46,167 bases of DNA from Planctomycetota bacterium (GTDB lineage: Bacteria > Planctomycetota > Phycisphaerae > WQYP01). Below the pieces are notes generated by a model. It made no database searches, was not told where the DNA came from, and was given only the letters and a program-made list of their open reading frames with translations. The position numbers were made by a program, and so were the translations under genes. The stretch's first letter is position 1. Every line of letters begins with the position of its first letter. The stretch lies in the NCBI GenBank assembly GCA_021805985.1, contig JAJZDN010000027.1, positions 1 through 46,167 on the forward strand, in the 5' to 3' direction. This document shows positions 8,431 to 16,853 of this stretch, piece after piece.

Positions 8431-8466
8431 AGGAGCCTGTCCAAGTAATGGCCGGGATTGCGATGG
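8431..8466 (+). repeat. Copy 1 of the AGGAGCCTGTCC repeat family
   Basis: The sequence AGGAGCCTGTCCAAGTAATG followed by GCCGGGATTGCGATGG matches the repeat at 41121-41156 (opposite orientation) and both arms of the inverted repeat at 42569-42622. It is non-coding and lies directly after the partial repeat at 8323-8408. Confidence 0.6.
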
Positions 8467-8705
8467 GCTTTTTGCCCCCCTGCGGCGCTGCCGTGCCATC
8501 GTGTTAAGGTGCGCCACCATCGGTACTTGTCGAGCACCGTACGATAATCCGGTGGTTGATCCAAAAGGGACGCGTCCGGAATCTATTTCCTCCACACCGG
8601 CTGCGGTGGGGGCGGATACGGATGCAGGACCTCCATGTGGACCGGTTTCGGCACGGGATTTCTATCCAAATCGAGTATAAGTGGATCCGAGGCACGAGAT
8701 AACGC

Positions 8706-8912
8706 TCAGCGATTCTTTGCAGCCTTGCGAATATCTGCCAAACTCGCTTTTCCGGTTTTTTTCCGCATGTAGCCTACTGTGGCATTCGGGGAAAATTCCG
8801 GAATCGGCTGCGGCAAGTTCTTGTTCCGCGCGTCACTTCGCTTCCCCTCAATGCGACCGGTCTTCGGTGCGCCTCGGTCACGGTGACGCCGGTCCAGCCC
8901 GGGCTCTTTCAT
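8706..8912 (-). CDS. Small conserved hypothetical protein
   Basis: A 68-residue basic protein starting MKEPGLDRRHRDRGAPKTG. The ATG at 8912 is chosen because AAAGGG lies 5 nt upstream; a longer frame to 8990 has no such site. Short proteins opening with a K-GLD-RHRD motif recur in many genomes without a known role. The tail (RKKTGKASLADIRKAAKNR) is strongly basic, so nucleic-acid contact is possible but unproven. It stands alone between the ribosomal promoter region and the AbiE pair. Confidence 0.6.
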   Translation of the reverse strand: MKEPGLDRRHRDRGAPKTGRIEGKRSDARNKNLPQPIPEFSPNATVGYMRKKTGKASLADIRKAAKNR

Positions 8913-9121
8913 GGCATACCCTTTCTCAATCGTAAAACATATGCATGGATACGAATACGTGCTACCTATCGCAACCGCCACATGGTGCAATGCGGCGTTC
9001 AGGTGTCAACGGACTCAACCAAAACGACGGCCAGGCACGCCGTATGAGGAAGTTCGCGGTCTACTTCCATGCCATAGCGAGATTGGCGATGAACCGGAGT
9101 TATTTCAGGCCTTTGGATTCA

Positions 9122-10147
9122 TCAGATAGCCCCTTGTTCGCCCGTACGGTTAATCTGCGCTTCAAGTGTCGCCAACGTCGTGAGTATTTCGTCGAACCCT
9201 TTCGGCTCAGTAAGGAACATATCCCGCATTGCCTGGTAATCGCGCCGCAGCGCGGACAATCTTTTAGGTGGTGGAACCAAGCGGAATGTGCCGGGCTTCG
9301 CCTGCTCGTAATTTGCCCAAGCACTGCCAAAGAACTGGCTCTTCCAACTCACCACTCGTGCGCGCAGGTCGTTTCGGTTGACAGCTTTACCGGAGATCGG
9401 ATGTTGCGAGAGTGCCGCCATATCGGCGTAATGACGCGATAGCCTGTCAGGGATTGGCTTTTCCGCCGGCCGGTAATATTCCATATGCAGGATCGTCGCC
9501 TTCTCCCAGAAACTTCGCTCCACTTCCAAGGCTATTACTTCGCAACGCCAATCGGCAAACGCCCCAAGAAAGATATCAGCGATCCAAGGCCTTACCGAAT
9601 GACGACCGATCGGTTGCTGATCAGTCAGGGATCCGAATTCCAACTTGACCGAGCGCCGCAGGTAGTGGAAGCCCGGCACCTGTGAAGAAGGGTAGTGTAA
9701 AAGAAGCACCGGGGACTGCGTGTGAGCATCCGTCTGAAATTCAAACCACGCGCGATCGCTTTTTCCCAGCACCTTGGTGGCCGCCGCTTCCAGCACCGGA
9801 CCGATCCGGTTTTGCACGGCGCTGCTGCACGCCGATTCCGCTTTCTTCATCCATTTGCTGGTTTGGTTGCGACTGATACCCACGGGAGGGAGTTTCAGAA
9901 AATCGGGCGACAACGATAAATCTATGTCCTCGGAAAATCGTTCAATGACGCCAAATACTTTCGAAAGAGAGGTTCCACCTTTGAAAACCAGACTGTCCGA
10001 AAATTCCGACTCGAAGAGCACGCCCAGCAACCAACAAACCCAGAAGTCTTTCTCCATAATGACAGGTGACAGGCCTCGCCGTGTTGCCGCCTGCTCGACA
10101 TAAAGCCGGCGCTCCTCCGCCGGTAAGGTAAGGAAGCTCAGACTCAT
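9122..10147 (-). CDS. AbiEii/AbiGii family nucleotidyltransferase toxin
   Basis: A 341-residue protein with the nucleotidyltransferase signature of the AbiEii family: FKGGTSLSK (about residues 55-63) and SEDIDLSLS (72-80), the Asp pair being the expected metal ligands. AbiEii proteins are the toxic half of type IV-like toxin-antitoxin and abortive phage infection systems; related toxins transfer nucleotides to tRNA. The gene overlaps the upstream antitoxin by 4 nt (ATGA), so the two are translationally coupled. The C-terminal part (YYRPAEKPIPDRLSRHYADMAAL) is also typical. Confidence 0.9.
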   Translation of the reverse strand: MSLSFLTLPAEERRLYVEQAATRRGLSPVIMEKDFWVCWLLGVLFESEFSDSLVFKGGTSLSKVFGVIERFSEDIDLSLSPDFLKLPPVGISRNQTSKWMKKAESACSSAVQNRIGPVLEAAATKVLGKSDRAWFEFQTDAHTQSPVLLLHYPSSQVPGFHYLRRSVKLEFGSLTDQQPIGRHSVRPWIADIFLGAFADWRCEVIALEVERSFWEKATILHMEYYRPAEKPIPDRLSRHYADMAALSQHPISGKAVNRNDLRARVVSWKSQFFGSAWANYEQAKPGTFRLVPPPKRLSALRRDYQAMRDMFLTEPKGFDEILTTLATLEAQINRTGEQGAI

Positions 10148-10770
10148 GGATTTCCCCCCGCAAGCTCACGAAAGATCGGATGCATCCATGCAGGTGCCAG
10201 AGACAGATCATTAAGCAGTTCACGGCGCTGCTTGGCCGGGAGGGTTTGTTTCAAGTGCTCCCGGTGCTGCTTGGTTATGTGTTCTTCGCCCATGGCTCGC
10301 AATGCCTGAATTAAAAGACCACTCAATCTTCCTGTTGCAGCCATATTCCGCGCGGTTGTCCGCCGCAACTGGATCGTGGTCGATCCGATCTTCACGGTTC
10401 GCGTCGGGCCATCGGTTAGGAACACCGCTTTGGCTGGCACTTGCTTCGAAAGCCCCAAGGTGTTGGCCGCATACGCTCCTGCAGGCTGAATACGCGTGTG
10501 GTCGCGTGTCGCCAAGGCCATGGCCACGGCCTGGGCAGAGGGGGCAAGCGCTCCCAGCACCAGGTGCTTTTTCGGAAAGTCATACACGCCGCGCGCTAAA
10601 CGTCGGATGATCCCTTTGCGGGCCAACCGATGAAGCGCCAGATCAACCGCCTGGCGACTTGCGAGGTCCAGAAAGTCCGCCGGGACAATGACGCAGCCAT
10701 GCCCCCTTCTTTGAATCGACGTCTGGATGCGGTATTCAACGGAATGCAAGGATCTTTTCTTCGAAATCAC
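10144..10770 (-). CDS. AbiEi/DUF6088-type antitoxin and transcriptional regulator
   Basis: A 208-residue protein with an N-terminal winged helix (VPADFLDLASRQAVDLALHRLARKGIIRRLARGVYDFP, about residues 30-67), as in the AbiEi_4/DUF6088 family, followed by a C-terminal domain likely to bind the toxin. It precedes and overlaps the AbiEii gene by 4 nt, the usual antitoxin-first order. The GTG at 10770 is only about 7 nt after a good -10 box, so the mRNA may be leaderless; an internal TTG at codon 8 is the alternative. The family typically represses its own promoter. Confidence 0.87.
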   Translation of the reverse strand: MISKKRSLHSVEYRIQTSIQRRGHGCVIVPADFLDLASRQAVDLALHRLARKGIIRRLARGVYDFPKKHLVLGALAPSAQAVAMALATRDHTRIQPAGAYAANTLGLSKQVPAKAVFLTDGPTRTVKIGSTTIQLRRTTARNMAATGRLSGLLIQALRAMGEEHITKQHREHLKQTLPAKQRRELLNDLSLAPAWMHPIFRELAGGNP

Positions 10771-10777
10771 GTAAGGA

Positions 10778-10806
10778 ATATTAGCATGTTTTTCTTACAA
10801 GATCAA
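10778..10806 (-). promoter_or_regulatory. Promoter of the abiE pair
   Basis: Minus-strand TTGATC (10806-10801), 17-nt spacer, TAATAT (10783-10778). The predicted start of transcription falls at or next to the GTG start codon at 10770. Confidence 0.55.
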
Positions 10807-11042
10807 GCGGTATTTCTCGCCCGCTACACGAGCGTGATCGGCACCAGAACACCCATACATCAGAGCAAATAATTACAGGCGAGTGACGCACTTCGTCCCG
10901 AAACAAGTGTGTCTGGCACCGCTTTTTTCTAACGCCCCCCGAAGTTGACCACCACCTTGCGGTTTTACTCAGAAGTCAGCACAAATAGATCGTGCGCCCG
11001 CGCTGGGCAATCCTGGCCTTGTCGGTGCCTAGCGAAAGACGG

Positions 11043-11091
11043 GTCAAGACAGGTCAAGATTCTTGACTTCCCACGCCGTCTCACATAATAT
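11043..11091 (+). promoter_or_regulatory. Promoter with palindromic operator upstream of the XRE gene
   Basis: TTGACT (11063-11068), 17-nt spacer and TAATAT (11086-11091) form a good sigma70 promoter. A perfect 15-nt palindrome, GTCAAGA-T-TCTTGAC at 11053-11067, covers most of the -35 box, and a third half-site GTCAAGA lies one helical turn upstream (11043-11049). This is the expected layout for autorepression by the HTH protein encoded 45 nt downstream. Confidence 0.65.
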
Positions 11092-11135
11092 CAACATATC
11101 AACAGCTATGCCGGTGACCGTGGAGATATCGAATT

Positions 11136-11543
11136 ATGTCTACAACCTTACAAACACTTCACTTGGCCGGCAAGGATTTTGTGATACCCGAGAGGCGGGA
11201 GTATGAGCGTCTGGCGAGGCGTCACAGTGATCCGCGTTCCGGGGAACCGGGCGTTGTGGGAGACGTGCCATTGCCGGCTATGCCGGACAAGCTGCCGAAC
11301 GGTAATTACCCGGCACTGGAAAGGCTGCGTGCGGGCCTGGCGCGAAAGTTGATTACACGGCGCTGGGCTGCCCAGCTTTCACAGGCGGAATTAGCCAAAC
11401 GTGCCGGCATCCGCGCGGAAACCCTTAATCGCATTGAAAAAGGCAAAGTTACGCCCAGCGTAGCCACCATTGACAAGTTGGATAAGGCGCTGACCCAGGC
11501 AGAGCGAGCAATCGTCCGTCAGCATCAAATACCGAATCGTTAA
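11136..11543 (+). CDS. XRE-family HTH regulator (solitary antitoxin-like)
   Basis: A 135-residue protein with a C-terminal helix-turn-helix of the Cro/C1 type (about residues 78-118: AQLSQAELAKRAGIRAETLN and RIEKGKVTPSVATIDKLDKAL). The N-terminal 60 residues (DFVIPERREYERLARR and so on) resemble the linker part of planctomycete antitoxin-like regulators. No RelE, HigB or other toxin gene adjoins it; the nearest toxin-like gene is the divergent AbiE pair. GGAG lies 11 nt upstream of the ATG. Autoregulation is suggested by the palindrome over its promoter. Confidence 0.82.
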   Translation: MSTTLQTLHLAGKDFVIPERREYERLARRHSDPRSGEPGVVGDVPLPAMPDKLPNGNYPALERLRAGLARKLITRRWAAQLSQAELAKRAGIRAETLNRIEKGKVTPSVATIDKLDKALTQAERAIVRQHQIPNR

Positions 11544-11626
11544 TAATCCGCTGCTGCCCTCGACGATGCGGGACGGAGGATATCCCGAGTTATAGTAAAC
11601 ATGTTCCACGCCCACGGAACGATCCT

Positions 11627-11776
11627 CAGCCACGGACTCCCGCCGCCCGCCGCCGGTGAACGGGATACCGCCGATTGCAGGTACCTGTTCTCCGGTTTCC
11701 CAGACTAAATCCGCCCGGGAATGCCGCCGCCGCAAGCCCCCTATCCATCATCCAGCTACGTCCCCGTTCAATTCCT
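11627..11776. repeat. Dispersed ~150-nt repeat, copy A
   Basis: This non-coding stretch aligns over about 145 nt with 13088-13230, sharing blocks such as GGTGAAC, GATACCGCC, ATTGCA, TTTCCCA, CTAAA, GGAATGCCGCCGCCGCA and CGTCCCCGTTTC/A. The region 11544-11995 otherwise holds no gene I can support. Confidence 0.55.
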
Positions 11777-11837
11777 CTTTCCGAGCAGCGCCGACGAAGA
11801 GATCGGAGCATAGAAGCCAAGGTTTTATCCGCGTAAT

Positions 11838-11860
11838 CCGCGAAATCCGCGGTCTTTTTT
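11838..11860 (+). terminator. CCGCG hairpin with T-tract
   Basis: CCGCG, loop AAATC, CGCGG, then TCTTTTTT. The structure would terminate plus-strand transcription coming from the XRE gene, though it lies about 300 nt downstream of its stop. The same hairpin with loop TAATC recurs at 14875 and 42857, so it is part of a dispersed repeat. Confidence 0.4.
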
Positions 11861-11995
11861 ACAATCCCTCTGGGACTGCATATCGCGTGCCGGGATTTCA
11901 GGGCGGACCCCATGAAAGCTGCGTCCGCAACGCGACACACGTTTACCATTTCACAAGCCGCCGCTTTTTGTGACCGACCTTGGAATCGACGAATG

Positions 11996-12538
11996 TCACC
12001 CTTTCGAGTTCCACCCTTTCGGCTGCCAGTTTACAAAATGCGCCATAAGCGCAGAGGCCGCCTTGTCATTGGCACAATCGAGAAAAATATCACCGTCGTG
12101 GTCGATCCAAGCGACCGGGAAGTTGTTTCCAGCAACGAGAAAAAGGTCGTCGTCCACGCACCACTGTATGGTAAGCCAAAGGAGTAATACGGCCGGTAAA
12201 ACCGGGCGGTCAGAAGTTTCGCAAAGGACGGCTCCCTGGGCCAAGGGAAGACCAAGCTTTTCCAATCCCTGAATTATGCCTCCGTAACAATCGAGGCCTC
12301 ACTGACTCTGCATCCAAGTGCCGGATCGGCGCCAGATCCACAGAGCCTCCGCAGACTCATAGAGCCTCAACACCATGGCGAGCACTCGCGCTATGTTACC
12401 AATATCCGCCGGAATTGGGAGCTTTATCCCGTTTCCGCTTTGGAATCCAAGCACGTAGGGATCGGGATAGCGCGTGTCGAAGCTGACGCCCATTTTCGTT
12501 AGTTGCTCCACAAAGATGCTTTTGTCTATAATCTGCAT
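11996..12538 (-). pseudogene. Hypothetical protein gene interrupted by an in-frame TGA
   Basis: From an ATG at 12538 the frame runs 79 codons to a TGA at 12301-12299, and the same frame stays open for about another 100 codons to 11996. Reading through gives a protein of about 180 residues (…RRSGTWMQSQ-stop-GLDCYGGIIQGLEKLG…, later DDDLFLVAGNNFPVAWIDHD and GDIFLDCANDKAAS) with no clear family. The residues on both sides look protein-like, which is why I join them. A GAAGGG site precedes the ATG. The 3' part could instead be a shadow, so the call is moderate. Confidence 0.45.
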
Positions 12539-12616
12539 TAACCAAGCCCTTCTAAGGATTTTTCAAAGCTATTATCGTTACAACTGGAACCGTAATCAAC
12601 GTCCCGAGCGCCGGTA

Positions 12617-13057
12617 TCACGTTTGGGCATTCTTTGTGCCTTCTTCGTCGGTGCAAGTCGCATAGACAGCCACGGTCAGGGCGATCGCAACCTCGCCGAG
12701 CCTTTTCAGGTAATCACTCGGAATCGCCAGCGTGTGGCAGAAGAATGGTGCCATGACGCCAATGTTCAGGTCGATCCGCACATCCTGAGGCAGCCGTGAC
12801 CGATCACGCAACTCTTCGATCGGAAATATCTTCAGCAGGGCATCGATATGCTCTGCAACTGGTGCCGAACGGGGGCAACCTGAGTCGAGCCGCCAGATCG
12901 TCATCGACCAAACACCACCACCCCCTCGCGCGCCACCTCTCTCGTGCGAGATGTCGCAGGTAGGCTTCATCCCCAGCGCCAGGGAAAGCTGCCCGATCGT
13001 CGCAGAGACTGAAACCACATCAATCGATACCAGAAGATCGTTCTCAGGTTCAGACAT
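12617..13057 (-). CDS. DUF4279 domain protein
   Basis: A 146-residue soluble protein. The pattern VSVSATIGQLSLALGMKPT near the start, WSMTIWRLDSGCPRS in the middle and EHIDALLKIFPIEE is that of DUF4279, a small alpha/beta family of unknown function often found among toxin-immunity and accessory genes. No catalytic residues are evident. It stands between a probable pseudogene and a membrane protein and is flanked by dispersed repeats. Confidence 0.68.
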   Translation of the reverse strand: MSEPENDLLVSIDVVSVSATIGQLSLALGMKPTCDISHERGGARGGGGVWSMTIWRLDSGCPRSAPVAEHIDALLKIFPIEELRDRSRLPQDVRIDLNIGVMAPFFCHTLAIPSDYLKRLGEVAIALTVAVYATCTDEEGTKNAQT

Positions 13058-13087
13058 AACAATTCCTCAATCGCAACCGAACGGCCC

Positions 13088-13230
13088 CAGCCGCGGACGG
13101 CCGCCGTCGGTGAACAGGACACCGCCTATTGCAAGTATCTGTGTTCCGATTTCCCAAGCTAAACCCGCCCCGGAATGCCGCCGCCGCAGGGTTCCAAATC
13201 CATAATATAGATGCGTCCCCGTTTCACTTC
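13088..13230. repeat. Dispersed ~150-nt repeat, copy B
   Basis: Aligns with 11627-11776 in the same orientation, with small gaps. The end motif (TAGATGCGTCCCCGTTTC) recurs a third time at 14916-14935. It lies in the gap between the 13241 and 13057 genes. Confidence 0.55.
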
Positions 13231-13240
13231 AAAAACCCGA

Positions 13241-14518
13241 TCACTGTACATCGGAGGCCGCCATTTCGTTGCCCGATGAAACTGTTACTGCGTGCCGCGC
13301 CCAGGCAAATATCATCGGCCCTTGCGTGTTGCGGTCTTCGTTACCAGTATGCCATTGTATTTGAGCGGTCCAAGCTCCCCTCTCGTGGATCTTGACCTCG
13401 CCCGCGTTCACCGGGCCACACGTAGCAGGAAAAATAAGATGGCACTCCCCTCGGCTTTTTCCGCACCCGCTTGTCGTACGTACAACGCAGGTCTCGGGGC
13501 GCATCGTTGTTTCATCCCTGATGATTTCAATAAGCGCCCGGCCGCTACCATGCAAAGTAACGCACTTGGATTCCACGGTCCTCATTAATTGCAATGGGCC
13601 GCGAGGACGAACAGCCGAAATAGATAAAATTAAGTGGGCGGCAACTGTAGCAAGCGCGAGTGGTGCCATCACAATCGCGAACGAAAGATTAAGCACTGTC
13701 GCCCCAATAGCCAAGAAAGCTACCGCTCCCGTAATAGCGGTTACCGATCCTGCTATAGCCATCCTGTAACGTTCATCCGGGCCGGCCAATGGGCGAAAAG
13801 GACGAGATGAGACAATTTGATTTATGCCGGGGGCACCACCGTCCTGGGTGCTCGACTCGTGATCCAAACCGCGAACGACACATCCCCACGATGAAATAAC
13901 AACATGCGTATTATCGTTATTTTGGGAAGCTTGCAGATTTCCACGCAAGTGGAAACTCCGCAGCAAAATCCCACGCGGCGCAGTTGGGTTCTGGTGGATG
14001 AGCAGTTGGCCAGCCCATCGACCATTCGCCTTAATCCGCAAAGGACTTCGCCAAGGCGAGAATCTACCCTCGCCGGATGCCAGGGGAACTGCAGATTTTT
14101 CTGCAATGGCTCCGACTGTTTTTATGCTGGCGTCGCAGCCCCAGGCGGCTTGCGTGTAGTCACTAAAACTGACCAGTATCTGCGCGTCACCCTCACCCGA
14201 AATGCCAATCGTCATCGCGTTAACCGCGCCACAGTTTGTCTGCAGGGGAACGCGCGACACGAACTGCGGCAATCGCTTCGTCAATTGACGCGCCGTGCGA
14301 AAGGAGTGCATGCCAATACCAATAACTGCCATCGCTATCAGCAAGAAAATAACGACACCGGCCCACGCGGAATGGTGCCATTGGCCAACCAACTTTCCAC
14401 TTTCCAAAGCCGTTACTACGGCAAACACAAAAGCCGCTCCGCCTATCCCCATTATTATGGGCGGCAGGAGGCTCCGAGCGGTGCCTCCAATGCGATAGGT
14501 TGATTCGAGTTCCGTCAT
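13241..14518 (-). CDS. Hypothetical membrane protein, two transmembrane pairs
   Basis: A protein of about 425 residues that I cannot assign to a family. It has two hydrophobic segments near the N-terminus (PPIIMGIGGAAFVFAVVTAL and WAGVVIFLLIAMAVIGIGM) and two in the middle (AGSVTAITGAVAFLAIGATV and FAIVMAPLALATVAAHLIL), each pair followed by a soluble beta-rich stretch. The duplicated layout suggests two related halves. The ATG at 14518 is preferred because GAAGGA lies 5 nt upstream; the GTG at 14533 has none. It is not obviously coupled to its neighbours. Confidence 0.72.
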   Translation of the reverse strand: MTELESTYRIGGTARSLLPPIIMGIGGAAFVFAVVTALESGKLVGQWHHSAWAGVVIFLLIAMAVIGIGMHSFRTARQLTKRLPQFVSRVPLQTNCGAVNAMTIGISGEGDAQILVSFSDYTQAAWGCDASIKTVGAIAEKSAVPLASGEGRFSPWRSPLRIKANGRWAGQLLIHQNPTAPRGILLRSFHLRGNLQASQNNDNTHVVISSWGCVVRGLDHESSTQDGGAPGINQIVSSRPFRPLAGPDERYRMAIAGSVTAITGAVAFLAIGATVLNLSFAIVMAPLALATVAAHLILSISAVRPRGPLQLMRTVESKCVTLHGSGRALIEIIRDETTMRPETCVVRTTSGCGKSRGECHLIFPATCGPVNAGEVKIHERGAWTAQIQWHTGNEDRNTQGPMIFAWARHAVTVSSGNEMAASDVQ

Positions 14519-14914
14519 ATATCCTTCAGCCACCCGCGCCGTGCTACAAAATACCGCAACGCCAGATTTCCGAACTTGCTTGGATCTATTAGCAGGCCGC
14601 CCAAAAGGCCAGTTCTTTCAAAGCGCGGATTCTAACCCGTCCAAATCGGATCGCCAAGCGACATCATGGGAGGTACATCCGCAAAAATAATTACATCACT
14701 CCCTCCGGCCAGCGCTGTGTCCCAGCAAAATTCCAGCCCCTCCTGCCCCACACGACCTCGACGCGTACCCCAATTTCCTGCTGCCTCCAGGCAACGCCAT
14801 ATCGTCCATCGCTTCCCTCAACCTATCCGAGTAGCGCATGCAGGAGTCGCAGAGTGTGGAATCCAAGCGTTTATCCGCGTAATCCGCGGTTTTTTTACAG
14901 CCTATTTTTGAATT
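14519..14914. other. Intergenic region with repeat remnants
   Basis: I see no gene here. The stretch holds a CCGCG hairpin with a T-tract (14875-14896) and, at its right edge, the CGTCCCCGTTTC end motif shared with the two ~150-nt repeats. Confidence 0.5.
14875..14896 (+). terminator. CCGCG-TAATC-CGCGG hairpin with seven T
   Basis: A 5-bp GC stem with a 5-nt loop followed by TTTTTTT. It has the form of an intrinsic terminator on the plus strand, but no plus-strand gene ends nearby. It belongs to the same repeat set as 11838-11860 and 42857-42871. Confidence 0.4.
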
Positions 14915-15304
14915 CTAGATACGTCCCCGTTTCTCTTCCCGTATCACCGCGCCGTTTGCCGATAGCGATTTAATAAAATCATCTGGCTTCCACGGGGAGA
15001 TGACAACATGGCGGAAGAACCCACTCGGGCGATGAATCAAGACATAACGCCAAGACAATTTGTTCACCATCCCTAAGTACTTGTAGTACCCGCCGGGATT
15101 GGCTAGCTGCCGGAGGAGGGTCGTCATCTCGACTTCCATGTCGCGAATGCGGCAGCGCCATATGGGAATGACGCCGAAGAGTGCAATCTCGAAGTACGGC
15201 GGCGTTATCCGATACCTTACAATGGCCTGCATCAGAAGCTGAGAACCTAATGCACTAATTACAAGGGCCGCAGTAACCCAAAGGATAGTCGGCCAAGAAC
15301 TCAT
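14915..15304 (-). CDS. Hypothetical single-pass membrane protein
   Basis: From the ATG at 15304 the product is about 129 residues: an N-terminal membrane segment (SWPTILWVTAALVISALGSQ), then a soluble part with PPYFEIALFGVIPIWRCRIRD and a basic tail. The family is unknown. The frame is open further upstream to 15439 (GTG), but that extension lacks protein-like features. The last codons (EEKRGRI) and the stop fall inside a dispersed repeat end motif, so the native C-terminus may have been replaced by the repeat. Confidence 0.5.
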   Translation of the reverse strand: MSSWPTILWVTAALVISALGSQLLMQAIVRYRITPPYFEIALFGVIPIWRCRIRDMEVEMTTLLRQLANPGGYYKYLGMVNKLSWRYVLIHRPSGFFRHVVISPWKPDDFIKSLSANGAVIREEKRGRI

Positions 15305-15542
15305 AGTTGCACCAATAACTTCCGCGTTTCGCCTGAATAAAAACGGTTCAGGCCCGTTTGTTTCGAAGAGGACAGGCCCGGACCATGGCCCCCCACGGAC
15401 GGACGCGCCATTCCCGCGGAGCGTAATTCTGCCTAACACTAGGGCCCGTTGACCGACTTCGGTAATCGATTATTCCCGACGATCTTTAAGATTGGACCTA
15501 CCTCAAATAGTAGAAACCACGCCCGGTAAAAAGTCAACGCCT

Positions 15543-16853
15543 CTACGCCATCTGGCGGGATTTTATGGTTTGGTAGGCGTTGATTACGCGAAGACTTAGC
15601 ATGTCGGCTTCGGATTCAATTAAGGTGGCACCGGCCATGGTGAGTTTGCGTTTGCGGCTGTCGCGCTCCGCGGCCAATTTCCGCGCGGCCATGGCTTGAA
15701 AAAGGCGATCCGGCGTGGCCGTGGGGCCGGCGGCGATGCGATCCAATAATGGGTCGCGCAGCGATACCACCGTCAGCAGGTGCCGATGGCGCAGCAGCAC
15801 GGCTGCCTCCCATAAATTTTCCGCCAATTGCGGATCATTCAAATCGGTAAACAAAAAGATCATGCTCCGTTTGTTCTGCCGCACGCGAATCGCCGAAGCC
15901 AGGGCGGCATAAGACGGGTACACCGGTTCGGCCTGGCAATCCGTCAGGGCGTCAATGACGCGTTGCATGGCGGATGCGGAGCCGGAGGGCTTGATAAAAG
16001 TATTCACCGTATCGCGAAAGACTACCGCCCCCACGTGATCATTTTGGCGGATGACAACATGCCCCAGCATGATTGCCGCATCAATGGCGCAATCCAGCAT
16101 GGTACGTTTGCCCACCGGATTGGCCATCATGCGGCCGGCATCAAGGCACATCAACACATCCTGCCGGCGTTCCACCTGAAATACATTGGTAATTAGCCGC
16201 TGATGATGGGCGGAACTTCTCCAGTTGATATCCCGGAAATCATCATCGGGGAGATACTCGCGGAGTTGTTCAAATTCGCGACCGCTGCCTAACATGCGCC
16301 GCCGATGCACGCCCATCATGCCTAGGGTGTGATGCCGCCGCAATATTTCAAACCGTCGAATGCCCCGCAGATCAGGATAAATGCGCACGGGGTTCGGTGG
16401 CGGCGCACTGATGCGCCGTAAGGCCCAGGGCAGGGCAAATCTCATGCTGATAATGGCGGGTTCAAGTTCCAGTGGGCCGCGGGCAAGCGGGGTAGTTTCA
16501 AACGCGGCTAAAACCGATTCCCGCGGCTGCACGCTAACAAGAATGTGGGCGGGTTTTCCAGACAATCCATCCGGCCAAGGTTGCTCCAAGGTAATGATGC
16601 AGGCGTTCTTCGAATTATTTTCAACGCGATAAATCAATTTTAACGCGGTGCCCACTTCGCCACGCGCGGGGAATTCCGGCGTTACACGTATCGCGGTATT
16701 CTTCAGTAACATCGCATCAACAACAAACAGAATAGCAATCACCATATCCAGGCCCACGGCGATATATAAAAACATCGGGCTAAGCGCAGCGGGAATAAGC
16801 AGCACCGAGACGGCTGCGAAACCCCAGATGGTGGCTTTTCCCGGTACGTTCAT
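15543..16853 (-). CDS. DUF58 domain protein (MoxR-associated)
   Basis: A 436-residue protein with two N-terminal membrane helices (about 8-50), a beta-rich region, and the DUF58 signature [22 protein letters not shown] (about 194-215), followed by a VWA-like fold with the start [16 protein letters not shown]58 proteins occur next to MoxR ATPases and are thought to act with them in assembling or remodelling envelope or metal-dependent proteins. Its start overlaps the moxR stop by 4 nt, so the two are coupled. It is the last gene of the operon. Confidence 0.9.
   Translation of the reverse strand: MNVPGKATIWGFAAVSVLLIPAALSPMFLYIAVGLDMVIAILFVVDAMLLKNTAIRVTPEFPARGEVGTALKLIYRVENNSKNACIITLEQPWPDGLSGKPAHILVSVQPRESVLAAFETTPLARGPLELEPAIISMRFALPWALRRISAPPPNPVRIYPDLRGIRRFEILRRHHTLGMMGVHRRRMLGSGREFEQLREYLPDDDFRDINWRSSAHHQRLITNVFQVERRQDVLMCLDAGRMMANPVGKRTMLDCAIDAAIMLGHVVIRQNDHVGAVVFRDTVNTFIKPSGSASAMQRVIDALTDCQAEPVYPSYAALASAIRVRQNKRSMIFLFTDLNDPQLAENLWEAAVLLRHRHLLTVVSLRDPLLDRIAAGPTATPDRLFQAMAARKLAAERDSRKRKLTMAGATLIESEADMLSLRVINAYQTIKSRQMA

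Noticed and set aside
8277-8507. Plus-strand frame with KPPALPVVERT-like text as a gene
   Set aside because: The shared stretch with 39607-39873 ends with the repeat and the rest diverges fully; a non-coding repeat explains it better.
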